A stretch of 64,000 nt of DNA from Ailanthus altissimus. Lineage: Eukaryota > Streptophyta > Magnoliopsida > Sapindales > Simaroubaceae. Positions 1 to 14,639 of the stretch are shown one piece after another (within the stretch, counting starts at the first letter, position 1; every line of letters begins with the position of its first letter). The notes beneath the pieces are model-generated. The model did no database searches, was not told where the DNA came from, and worked only from the letters and a program-made list of their open reading frames with translations. The stretch spans positions 21,564,014 through 21,628,013 of the forward strand of contig OX327699.1 in NCBI GenBank assembly GCA_946807835.1, given 5' to 3'. Position numbers and translations under genes: made by a program.

Positions 1-4785
<4,785 letters not shown>

Positions 4786-5017
4786 TTGAAATTTCCTGCG
4801 TCAAACGATACAATCACTTCAACTTATATTTCCCTCCAAAGAGAGCTATAAAAAGGGGATATGTTTTAATCCTACAATCAGAGTGATAAATAAACAACAA
4901 TGACGAAATTCAAAACGATCGACCTGATCGAATTTAAATAGAGATAAGGAGAGGATTCGATTGATACAGATATATGAATCAAGAAAAAGATTAAAAGAAA
5001 GAAAGCAAAAGAGATAC

Positions 5018-5190
5018 CTGAGGGAGAAAATATGAATGAAGTAAGAGAATTGTAGACGAAAATGGATGGAATATGATTGTATGAGATGGATGGAGAAGTA
5101 TTGGAAGGAGAGAGAGCGGCAAAAAGCATGAAGCTTCGCTGACGAGGTGTCGCTACTCACGTGGCTAGGGATGTGGGGGCCACGTGTTAA
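5018..5190 (-). promoter_or_regulatory. PGI leader exon and upstream G-box pair
   Basis: A non-coding leader exon appears to end at 5018 with a CAG/GTATCT donor, pairing with the acceptor just before the start codon (exon resumes at 4795). Immediately upstream are two perfect CACGTG G-boxes at 5158-5163 and 5181-5186. G-boxes bind bZIP and bHLH factors, so light, sugar or ABA control is a reasonable inference, not shown here. The transcription start was not located. Confidence 0.6.
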
Positions 5191-5463
5191 TCAAGTGCTC
5201 ATGAAACGGGCATCTGACTAATGATGCGGATCAGGTGTTGTGATAACGTGGTTTTGGGCCATTTTAACGGTTTTGGGTCTGATAGATTGTGACTTGTGAT
5301 TTGTGAGGGTCAATTCCGTGGACTACGCAAATGCAGTGGGCCAATCGCATCAACGGGTTTCAAGGTAGCGCGGTTTTCTGAGCGTAATTTTCACGCTAGG
5401 CTAAACTTCTTAAAGCGACGCCGTAAAGCTGGTTAATTAAAAATTAAGACCAAAATAGTTGGT

Positions 5464-5535
5464 TTCCGTTGCCGGGAATCGAACCCGGGTCTCCTGGGTG
5501 AAAGGCAGATATCCTAACCGCTGGACGACAACGGA
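5464..5535 (-). tRNA. trnE-UUC: tRNA-Glu (UUC)
   Basis: This 72-nt gene folds as a cloverleaf: a 7-bp acceptor stem TCCGTTG/CAACGGA with discriminator A, a D arm, anticodon loop CTTTCAC with anticodon TTC, and T arm CCGGG/CCCGG. The base before the anticodon loop (position 31) is C opposite C39, which breaks the top pair of the anticodon stem where G-C is expected in plant tRNA-Glu(UUC). It is a nuclear-type gene with no CCA encoded. Confidence 0.93.
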
Positions 5536-6186
5536 ATTACTGTTTAAAGAGGTTGATCAATTGTCTTTTATTATAATTTTTTCAGTTTCTGCCGAATATT
5601 TAGTCCTCTCCCTCTATGGTTATAACATAATTCTAAACTTTGAAATATAAGGTGTTTGCTTAACCATTTATGGTGTAATTGGAATCATTCACGGTCTTGC
5701 TCTCTTCGATCAGCATCTTGAGCAATCACGGCACGGTTATGATAAATGTTACAATGCAAACATAATATTTGATACCTTTAGCCATACCAAGTTTTTACTT
5801 CTTACGATCTAAAATTGAAATCAATCAATCTCCTCCACTTTCATGAGATAATTTTGATAGCATTTCGCATTTTGCAACAGAAAGACAATATTAGTTAGAT
5901 ATAGTATTTACTTTTTTGAGTTGTAAAACCCAAAAAGAAACTCTAGTGCAATTGGCATCAACCATAATAATTATCATTAACTGCATATGTTTATAATTCT
6001 CATTAATGGTGCTTATCTTATTTTCGATGCTTCATCTTAATGAAAATTGGTGAACCACAATCAATATTTATAGAACCATTGTCTTGAAAAGCTCAAGCTA
6101 TGCATTTTCTTGTTAGGAACTCTGGATACCTAATGCTCATCAACCACAGCTAGTAGTTTGAAGACACATTAGCAGCAGCCAAAACT
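5536..6186. other. Intergenic, no gene seen
   Basis: No coding signal or recognisable RNA gene. The part after about 5880 may be degraded transposon DNA, but nothing could be matched with confidence. Confidence 0.5.
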
Positions 6187-6224
6187 GCTTAGAACTTTGT
6201 AACTTTTGTTACAAAGTTCTAAGC
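6187..6224. repeat. Perfect 17-bp hairpin at an LTR breakpoint
   Basis: Arms 6187-6203 and 6208-6224 are exact reverse complements, separated by a TTTT loop. The right arm is the start of homology to the Copia LTR that follows; the left arm lies outside it. This looks like a foldback formed at a rearrangement breakpoint. Confidence 0.85.
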
Positions 6225-6555
6225 TATAATACACATTTCAAACTATTGAGACAAACTATAAATACCCAAATAGTAAGGTTAATATTATAATTACCCAAAC
6301 AGTAGGGTATTACTACAAATGCTAAAAAATAAGAGAGAAAATTAAACTATTATAAACTTTAGGGATATGTAAAACTTTTGAACTATGTGATTCTCATTGA
6401 GAGATCTTACAAATTGAAGAGGAGAAGATAATTATTCAAAGGGACAACAAATAACCAAAAGAGTCTTATCTTATATAAGTTCAACCAAGCCAATTCTATG
6501 CCATCTCCCACCAATGTGGGATTGATTTAATTAGTATATAAGTCAAATTTCAACA
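6208..6555 (-). mobile_element. Truncated Copia LTR (copy 1)
   Basis: On the minus strand it begins TGTTGAAATTTGAC at 6555 and is homologous over about 345 bp to the LTR at 8409-8990. It shares the TATATAAG-rich promoter block and the internal AAGATAAG..CTC segment. The distal part is missing; homology stops at the hairpin. It follows a minus-strand RNase H tail, so it is a 3' LTR. Confidence 0.8.
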
Positions 6556-6689
6556 AATCTTCACCTTGGCGAATATGTTAATCCTCTACAAAACTTTGTT
6601 TTTTTTAAAATTCTCTATCCAAATGCAACTCCTCCAAATATGCTCTTAATGGCATTATTAAACTTGAACTACATCTATTAAGTTCAAAC

Positions 6690-6820
6690 AATGATTGAAT
6701 TTGATCGTTGTCACCACCTTAATCAATATATCTGCGGGATTCTTGGCAAACCCAATTTTTTGAAGTAATATTCTTTCTTCACTAATGATATCCTGCACAA
6801 AATGATACCGAACATTAATA
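6690..6820 (-). pseudogene. Copia RNase H C-terminal tail, minus strand
   Basis: The minus strand encodes a run like YHFVQDIISEERILL followed by KNPADIL and TTIKFNHCLNL, the typical C terminus of Ty1/Copia polyproteins. It leads into LTR copy 1, as expected for the 3' end of an element. The rest of pol is absent on this strand. Confidence 0.75.
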
Positions 6821-6836
6821 CATGTTATCAATGTGT

Positions 6837-7290
6837 TGTTGGTTATGTTGATTCTGATTATGCTGGTGATTTGGATAAATGTCAGTCAACAATCGGTTAT
6901 GTATTTATTCTTGCAATAACACCTATGAGTTAAAAAAAAAGTCTGCTTTACAGTCTACATTTTCTTTGTCTACTATAGAGGCAGTGTACATGGCAGTTAT
7001 AGACGCCATAAAGAATGCTATTTGGTTACATGAGTCGCTGGATGAGTTGGAAATTAGTCAAAAGAAGATTCCAGTTTATTTTGATAGTCAAAGTGCTATT
7101 CATTTAGCGAAGAATCCAGTGTACCATGTTTGAACAAAGCATATTGATATTTAGTATTATTTTGTACAAGAGATCATTAGTGAAGGAAAAATCTTACTTT
7201 AGAAAATTGGGATTATCAAAAATCTCCCAGACATGTTAACTAAGATGGTGACAACGATCAAGTTCAATCATTGTTTGAACTTAATCAATG
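6837..7290 (+). pseudogene. Copia RNase H fragment, plus strand
   Basis: The fragment opens with YVDSDYAGDLDKCQ, the Copia RNase H motif, changes frame, and continues through SLSTIEAVYMAV and IHLAKNPVYHV to a tail like PDMLTKMVTTIKFNHCLNL. Stops and a frameshift break it. It is an inverted relative of the minus-strand tail just to its left, so the two form a head-to-head pair. Confidence 0.85.
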
Positions 7291-7411
7291 TAGTTCAACT
7301 TTGATAATGCCATTGAGCGCATATTTTGAAGCGTTGCATTTGGATAGAGAATTTTGGAGAAAAAAAAACGAAGCTTTATAGAGGATTAGCATATTTGTCA
7401 AGGTGAAAATT

Positions 7412-7562
7412 TATTGAAAATTGACTTATATGCCAATTGAGTCAATCCTACATTAGTGGGAGATGACATGAGGGTGGCTTGATTGAGCTTATATAAAATA
7501 AGACCATCTTGGTTATTTGTTGTCCCTTTGAATAATTCTTTTCTCCCCATTCAATTTATATT
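7412..7562 (+). mobile_element. Copia LTR fragment (copy 2, plus strand)
   Basis: This is the first 150 bp of the same LTR family, in plus orientation and starting TATTGAAAATTGAC, downstream of the plus-strand RNase H fragment. It is cut off where minus-strand gag sequence begins. Confidence 0.75.
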
Positions 7563-7589
7563 TTCTCATTTTTTTTCCCGTTGTTTACT

Positions 7590-8204
7590 CTAACTATGCC
7601 CTCTTACTGTCAATGCTTCTATTGACTCATTTTTATGTTCTCTTTGATACTTTCTACGAATTTCATAGTTTGACAAAGTGAAACAAACTTCTTTAAATGA
7701 CAGTTTATCCATTCTATGGATGAGAATAATACATAAATGATCTAACTCATCCAGTAGAGAACCAATCAATAGCATAGCCTTTATTTCATATTTGGAGGTT
7801 TTCTCTAAGTTTAATAAATCAGCAATTAACTTATTAAACTCATGAAAACGAGAACTGATACTTGTACTTGGTCTTAACTAAAGACGAAACAATCTCTTCA
7901 ACAGATACAACTAATTCTTATTGCTTTTTCTCATATATTTATTCTCTAGGGCCTTCCACAATACATTGGCTGATTTCTCTCTAATGAATAGATACTTCTA
8001 CTCTCTATACAGATAATAACGAATCAACCCACAAACTTTTTTATTAAGCCTATTCCAGTATGTCTTACTGATATCTTCTGGTTTTATTTCTTCCAGAACT
8101 ATATCCAAATCTTGTTGACACAATCTGTCCAATACCTCATTTTGCCAAAAGTCAAAATTATTCTGACTATTAAATTTTTTCACATCTATTTTTGCACTAG
8201 ACAC
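7590..8204 (-). pseudogene. Copia gag (UBN2-type) fragment
   Basis: The start MSSAKIDVKKFNSQNNFDFW is typical of Copia gag. It continues through LENKYMRKSNKN, ISSRFHEFNKLIADL and LLIGSLLDELDHLC. Several stops interrupt it. It lies downstream of a primer-binding site and 5' LTR on the same strand; pol is missing and the sequence joins directly to an inverted LTR fragment. Confidence 0.85.
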
Positions 8205-8394
8205 TGTATTGTCTTCGCTTATGTAGATGATGATGATGCTATAGCTACCTTACACAAATGAGTTCGATACACAATATCACAAATAATCAAGCTCTATTAA
8301 ACAATTATATCCAACAACTAGCAATCTAAATTTAATAACCCAGAATAATAGTAAATGGTCAATAGAAATAGCCATTCATTGTCTTAAAACTAGG

Positions 8395-8406
8395 GCTTTG
8401 ATACCA
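8395..8406 (-). other. Primer-binding site (initiator tRNA-Met type)
   Basis: The minus strand reads TGGTATCAAAGC, one base from the canonical Copia primer site TGGTATCAGAGC. It lies two bases inside the LTR end at 8409. Confidence 0.85.
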
Positions 8407-8408
8407 CT

Positions 8409-8990
8409 TGTTGAGTCAGAAGTGTTCAAACAACAATCACCATTATTACCAATTGTTATGTAGAAAATTTTTGGATTACTGAAATACAACCAACCAATAA
8501 TGTTGGCAATATAATACAATACTATAATAAGGCAACTAACCAACCAATCATTCAACACAATATGTAAAATAGAAATAATACCAAATCGAATAAGATTCGA
8601 TAATGTTACCTACGTCATTGGGTGTCGCTGGAACAAATTTACTATCTTCAAAGAGAAGTTACAAAGTTTTTAGACCACAATACAAATTTTATTGGAACAA
8701 ACTACAAATACTCAAATAGTAAAATTAATATTGTAATTATCTAAACAGTAGAGTATTATTTTTGAAAAAAAATTAAACTATTACAAATTTCGAGGGTTTA
8801 TATGTAAAACTTTTGATCTACAAGATTTTTATTGAAAAATCTTACAAATTAAAATGAAAGAAAAGAATTATTTAAAATAATAATAAATAATCAAGAGAGC
8901 CTTATCTTATATAAGTCTAATCAAACCATCGAATATTATCTCTCACCAATATAAAATTAGCTTAATTGTTATATAAGCTCATTTTCAACA
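8409..8990 (-). mobile_element. Complete Copia 5' LTR (copy 3)
   Basis: This 582-bp LTR starts TGTTGAAAAT and ends CTCAACA on the minus strand, with inverted TGTTGA/TCAACA tips. It is followed by the primer-binding site and gag. Its outer end abuts the last recognisable segment of the COV-like pseudogene at about 9001. Confidence 0.88.
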
Positions 8991-9000
8991 AGCAGACCTA

Positions 9001-9897
9001 TTGCACTTAACATTTTAGGCATTGACAGTCCCCCGGAGATAACAATTTCCGCACCACAAGCAAAACTTATTTCATTAATATATTCATCACATATATAAAA
9101 GATATGTTTTATAGCTGCAGGAAAGGATATGTTTCAGTCTTAACATTTTAGTTTGAAAATCATACTAATTCCTTATCGGACGGACACATTGGGCCTCATA
9201 ATATCATCAGAACCGATGAGAATTATGTCTCCCAAGTAGAATGGTCAGAGGGTACACAAACACAGCAAAGTTCTTTTTCACCCCACTTGTTTGAAGAATA
9301 ACTGTAGATGTAATAAACCAAAGGCATATTCCCCGATTCGAGGGTGCCTTATGATGGCCACCTCCTTGAAGGCATGATAATTTTGGTCTGTGAAATGATG
9401 TAATATTGCTTTGAGTTTCAAAATTGATCTAGAAGCGTAGACTGTCAAATATATATGTTAAAGAAAGCTTACCAGGTCTCATTGCTGTACTTATTTGCTT
9501 CGAAGCAGAATAGATGCAGCTACAAGCGGCAATTTCTTAATAAAGAATTCCCCAAGAGCAAGAAGAGAATCCCCTAACCATGATGACATAAAAATGGCTA
9601 CTAAGAAGATAAAAGTAATCGAAGTGGCAAATCCGAGACCTGCAGGATGACATGAGAAAAGACAGAGCTTTGATATAAAATGTGAATTTCAGAACATCTG
9701 AAATTTCAAAGTGACAGATAAATTCTCTTAAAATAATAAGATTGCTTTTTTTTTTTTAATATATCATCTGAAAGGTCATTGAACTCACCAAAAATATTAA
9801 TGCCTAGCTGATCATAAACAGGGGAAAAGATACCATCAATAAAACTAATGAAAACCCATGTGATGTAGAATGTACTATTTGGTTGGTGAGAAAATTC
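9001..9897 (-). pseudogene. COV/LCV-family (DUF502) membrane protein pseudogene
   Basis: The minus strand carries exon-like blocks matching the CONTINUOUS VASCULAR RING family. Block 9789-9897 reads FYITWVFISFIDGIFSPVYD then QLGINIF, with a good acceptor and donor. Block 9524-9639 reads GLGFATSITFIFLVAIFMSS then WLGDSLLALGEFFIKKLPL. Block ~9170-9390 reads DQNYHAFKEVAIIRHPRIGE then YAFG, where one base is lost; the next frame resumes FITSTVILQ. A further frame change follows, and a stop falls after MRPNVSVR. The last piece, EIVISGGLSMPKML, ends about 10 bp before the Copia LTR. The N-terminal exon is absent. In the functional family these are vascular patterning/trafficking membrane proteins; this copy cannot encode one. 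Confidence 0.85.
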
Positions 9898-9956
9898 CTG
9901 AAACAGAGAAAACTCGTACCTCTGTACTATAATGGTTTGAAATTTTTTTTTTAAAA

Positions 9957-10042
9957 AAGCTCAGACCTCTGTACTATAGAAGTCTTTCTTGAATTTGGGC
10001 AGTTAAAACTCGTACAACATTCAACCTCAGAGGTCTGAGCTT
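9957..10042. repeat. 15-bp inverted repeat with 56-bp spacer
   Basis: Arms 9957-9971 (AAGCTCAGACCTCTG) and 10028-10042 are exact reverse complements. A related direct copy, ACCTCTGTACTATA, occurs at about 9918. The block lies between the COV pseudogene and the glucanase 3' end, where no gene was seen. It could be a remnant of a small foldback element. Confidence 0.7.
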
Positions 10043-10467
10043 ACTCAATCGCATATTGGCATTAATTTCCTACACGTAATTTCTCCTCCCGTTTGCCATC
10101 TCAATTTCATCGGAGATACGAGGATTACAGTGATTTTGCTTCTTCGAGTACTTTCAAGGAATAAACCTGTAACTGCTCGTTTTGAAATTAATAAAAGAGA
10201 GATTCAGCCATTTATAAAATACTAACTCTCCAGAAATCGAACCACAAACATTTTTGCCCCAACCTAATACATATCACAGCTAACTTTAATATTACAAGCC
10301 ACTAAATATATATACACACAATGAAGTAATGGTTTCAAGCTTAAATTAAATATACGAACATTTAGTCACTAGCATCGCTATTTGCACATCCTCTGAATAG
10401 AAACAGAGTCTGAAAGAAGATGACAATCCGGGTGCTTTCGCTAGAAGCAAAGATTACCGCTAACTGA

Positions 10468-12423
10468 TTATAAGAATGCAGAAAGCATCGGACCATCAGC
10501 TATTACCAGGGTAAGTGCAACAATTATAGTCTGCAGGGCACAAAGGAACAAGCGTCATGAAACAAACCGTGAACCTTGAGGGAGACAATTAAAATAAATT
10601 AATCGTGGCAAAAACTATTCTATGAGAAAACTTACTAGGATCTTTGGATGAAGGGTGGTTGTTTTTGAAAAGTCACAGTCCGATGCATTGTGTCCATCAG
10701 TTTGATAGAGGAGATTCATGGCATATCCAGCATGCGGTGCTAAAGTGTTTGGCTTGAAGCAAGCACCACCAGGCTGAATTGGACCGTAATCAATCCCCTT
10801 TCCACAAGCATAATCGAGATTCCCCAGCAATTGGGCATCTGATACGCCCCCCTTTGGCACACACCGCAATGGAGTTTTTTGTGCAGCAGGAGGCGGGGTC
10901 TCCTGAAATTAATTGATGTTAGCAAAACCTTATAATTAGTATCCAACAGGCTTAAAGTCAAAAGAAAGCTTTCTAATTACATTTAGCAAAATGAGTACAA
11001 TGCTACATAAAATTCTAACCTCGTTGCTCTTGTAGAGGCCAACATCATAAATCATGGTGAGATCAGGCTTGAAAAGCCCAAACGATCTCTCAGAACTAGG
11101 CCCTGGTTTCAAGTTCTCATCATATAATGCAAACAGATAAGTATCAACTGATTTCCCCGGCATCAATGGAGTCCCCACCTTCGATCGAAGATGGGTAATC
11201 AAACCCCCGTTATAAGCCTCGGCATTATCATAACTTGGCCCTACTTCTTTTTCATCTCCTTTGTACGGCCATCCAGTCTCAGCAACCATAATGTCAACAT
11301 TCTTAAAACCCATAGAGTCCAAAGCAGAACGAACCGCATCCACCTACAAATTATTCAGATACTTGTAAGCACATGCAGAGAGCAAAAAAAAAAACTATGC
11401 TCTTATTTTGTGATTTAAGAAATTTACCTGAGCATCAAACATGTTCATGTATTTGATCTTAGTGCTTGGATCATATCTTCCTGCATTGGGTTGAAACAAA
11501 CAAAAAGCTAAAGTCTCAGGCCTAGGATCACTCCTGTAAGCAAAGTATGGATATGGATTGATAGCGAAAGGGGAGCCAGTGGCATTGTTAAAGGAAAGGA
11601 ATTCTTTCATAATATCCATAAGCCCGGCTTGAAAGCTCCCTGAAGATGGGGGCTCAGACTGCCCAAGCACATCCATAGAATGCACAGTCGAAACCTTAAT
11701 CTTACCGCCCAAAGAGACAGAACTAAGGGCATTTTGCATATTTTGCATTGCGGGTAAAAGCTGTTCCTTCAGATTGTCATCGCCAGAGATCTCGTTACCG
11801 ACCATTATAAGGATGATATTGCTTGAAGGGTAAAAGGGAACTACATTGGAGTTTACCCAGGCTTGAGCAGCATTTGGATCAGAGGCCAAAGCTGGGATTT
11901 CACCGTTTTCAGCTGCGATAACAATATCGATGCCGGTATTGGCCAAGGCTTTGATCATGGCCGGGTCGGACCCGTATAAACGGACCTTCTGAATTGAGGT
12001 GGATTGTAGTAGCTTTACGGTATCCGCTGGTGATGGGAGATTGTTCGCCACTTGGCCGTAGTTTACGCCTATGAAGGGCTCCGAAACTACACAGGCAATA
12101 AGAAAGAGCTTCGTTAATGTAAAATTTGAAACTTGCTCTGTTTCTTTTGTTTTTACTTCACTGAGAATTCTCAGTAACTCTTTTTGGGAAATTCCAACAC
12201 TGACTGTTATGTTTAAAAAGCTAATACAATAGCTTAAATGGTCGTCGTTTTTATTGAATATGGGAACTAAAACTCGAGATGTAAAGTCTTTGAACTGCAT
12301 GAAAACCAGAAAACAAAAGCGTATAAAATTATATCGAACAAGATTCACAAACTTACTTCCAGTATTGACGCCAAGTAAGAAATGTAGAAGAAGGAAAAGT
12401 AAATGAGGAGGAATCACCACCAT
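10468..12423 (-). CDS. Glucan endo-1,3-beta-glucosidase (GH17 + X8)
   Basis: Hydrolyses internal beta-1,3-glucan (callose) bonds in the apoplast. Five exons: 12357-12423, 11428-12086, 11020-11343, 10636-10902 and 10468-10530, giving 459 aa. Residues 1-22 form a hydrophobic signal peptide. GH17 starts near residue 26 (FIGVNYGQVANNLPSP). The proton donor is E121 in VGNEI and the nucleophile is E264 in VAETGWP. A cysteine-bearing X8 (CBM43-like) domain spans about 363-435 (RCVPKGGVSDAQL, DYACGKGIDYGPIQPGG). The last exon adds a hydrophobic tail TIIVALTLVIADG, consistent with a GPI-anchor signal, although the short polar end weakens this. The ATG is chosen because it opens the signal peptide. All key residues are intact, so the gene looks functional. 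The exact Arabidopsis counterpart is not assigned. Confidence 0.93.
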
Positions 12424-13808
12424 GGCTGAAGAGCTGTCTCCGGTTTGCTTTTAGATATTCAAGTGACGTGAATTTCTGAACGTTAAACGGCAATAAGTAC
12501 GTGAAGCGGTTGAGGGTATAATTGTAAAAGACAGCTTTTGGATGCGCCAAAACCTTTTTGAAGTTAACTTAAATTCTTCCGGGTATAAAACAAAAGAAGG
12601 GAGTGGTTTTGTTTTGACGTGTGTGGGGCCTTGTATAATTCTCCGTTGTTCTCGTCTTTTTGCGTTACGTATAGACGGCTAACAAGACAGGAACTGAAAG
12701 TCCGCTTTAGTATCTTGAGAGTTTAGATGACGTAAACGCCTAACTTGGATTACATATCCAGGCATCGAGCCTTTTAAGTTGGAACATTTTCTTACTCTGT
12801 AATAATGAAAATGCATCTCTCCAATGACATTATCATCAATTTATGTGTGTAGACCATTTAACTTGTTTTTTAATTGTTTGGATAGAACTCATAATTTTAA
12901 TTTTATTTTTTTATTATTATAATTATAAATAAAATTTCTTCTCAGCTTTTTGTTTGATTTTAAAAAATAAGAATTAAATTCGAAATTTTGTTAAAATAGA
13001 GATATAAGTGTACTATCAATCTTTTGTAATTGAATTATTAGTACAAATACCTTAACCTTTTTTTTTTTGAATATTTCTTCTCAACTTGACAGAGCAAAAT
13101 CTGACCTTTTGATTAAAAAAACAACTTATTAAAGTAAATAATTCCCGTAATGATTTTATTTATAATAATTATCATATCTTTGATGATTGAAGTTAGATAT
13201 AATATGCAATAAATATTGCTTTAGATGCTATAACGAAGAGAAAAATGAATATATTTTGGTGATAAAAATCGAAATAATATGATAAGAAATTAATAATAAG
13301 AAAAATAAAAACGTAAGTCGAACCAACAAAAATGTCATAAACCCGTGACAAGAAAACATATTAAATTGTGATAATAATTTTATAAGTTACAGGGTAAATT
13401 TTACAAATATTGAAAAAGATTTTTAACATTAATTTGCATTATACTAGTTGTCTAGGGTTCAAGTACGGTTTTTACTTCACTACTAAGAAATGACGTTCAC
13501 GTTCGAGAACATTAAAACATTTTGAAGACAAAAGAGCTTTAAACACAAAATGGGAAGTAAAGCATCCTGAAAAAAGGAACTCCTCGGGAGAACTAAAAGG
13601 ATTATTAACATTTTGTAGAATGTTGATTGATACTTCGAGTCTCGAGGGACAAAAGCACAAAGGTAAAGTAACTTTTGAAAGGTGGGTATCGTTGTTGCCG
13701 AAGCAATTGATGAGTCTTTGAATTGCAATTGTATCAGATATGAGATACCTTAACAATTAAGCCTCCATCTCGGTCGTCCCTATTGACCAACTAGTGCTAG
13801 TAACATTA
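12424..13808. other. Intergenic: glucanase promoter side, then AT-rich DNA
   Basis: 12424-12780 is the upstream region of the glucanase and has mixed composition. 12780-13808 is AT-rich with only short open frames that resemble no family. No RNA gene was seen. Confidence 0.5.
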
Positions 13809-14540
13809 TGTTAAGAATTAAAAATATACAAAAAATTATTCTAAAAGAAGAGTCCCGTGTTTTTACGTGAAATTTGTAATTTAAAATTATGTTTACGATC
13901 ATAGTCATATTTAAAATAAATTTAATAACATATCAGAATTAAATTAAAAATAAAAAATATGTATGAAAGAATAAAAAATTAATAAAATAATATTGAAAAT
14001 ATAAAAAAATAAAAAAAAAATTAAATTTAGACACATTGGCATTGGCCAATGCCTAAGTGTTGGCCAAGGCATTGGTTCTAAAATGCTAATGCCTTGGCGC
14101 TGGCCAAGGCATTGGATGCTGGTACTGTTTATAGCCTTCTAAATTTAAATTTAAAGTATTTTTTAAAATATCTTGATATTTTGGACTTTATATAAATATC
14201 TCATTATATATAGGGTTAAGATATAACACAAAAAAAAAAATTCAAAACAATGTATAACAAACCTTAAAACTCCAAACTTCAATTGTATTATTCTTTGATA
14301 TTTCAAGATCAATTCTCTTATAATCAAACATCAAATAAATGAGAGTTTGATCCTTCATCCACTGTAAATATAAGCACATTGCTGAACCATGTATTTTATG
14401 TCTTGGTATATTATATTTATACATTTATCTACTGTCATTGCTTAGCTCTTGATCATTGTTGTTCTTGGTTGGTTTGTGTATTCTACTTCATTGCTTGTTT
14501 GTACATTTTTTAGGTATTTTGTTGCGTGTTAAGCTCTACA
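13809..14540 (+). repeat. 5' LTR of Copia element
   Basis: 732 bp from TGTTAA to CTACA. It holds the GGCCAAGGCATTGG block at about 14030-14115, a TATATAAATATCTCATTATA promoter-like stretch, and the segment TAGCTCTTGATCATTGTT, all shared with the 3' LTR. Confidence 0.85.
14030..14115. repeat. Array of GGCCAAGGCATTGG-type palindromic units in LTR
   Basis: Four diverged copies of a 14-18 bp unit alternate in orientation: GGCATTGGCCAATGCC, TTGGCCAAGGCATTGG, TGCCTTGGCGCTGG, GGCCAAGGCATTGG. The 3' LTR holds the counterpart at about 18800-18862 with a different copy arrangement. Confidence 0.8.
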
Positions 14541-14543
14541 AAC

Positions 14544-14555
14544 TAATATCAGAGC
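14544..14555 (+). other. Primer-binding site of Copia element
   Basis: TAATATCAGAGC, three bases inside the LTR end, matches the initiator tRNA-Met site TGGTATCAGAGC at 10 of 12 positions. Confidence 0.7.
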
Positions 14556-14639
14556 TTGTTATTAGTTGTCTAAGTTTATTTTTGTTGTTGAACATGATAC
14601 CACATAAGCATGAAGTAGATAAATTTATAGGGCATAATG

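Noticed and set aside
13472..13756. Minus-strand 94-codon open frame.
   Set aside because: Does not resemble a known protein and lies in AT-rich DNA just outside the Copia element.
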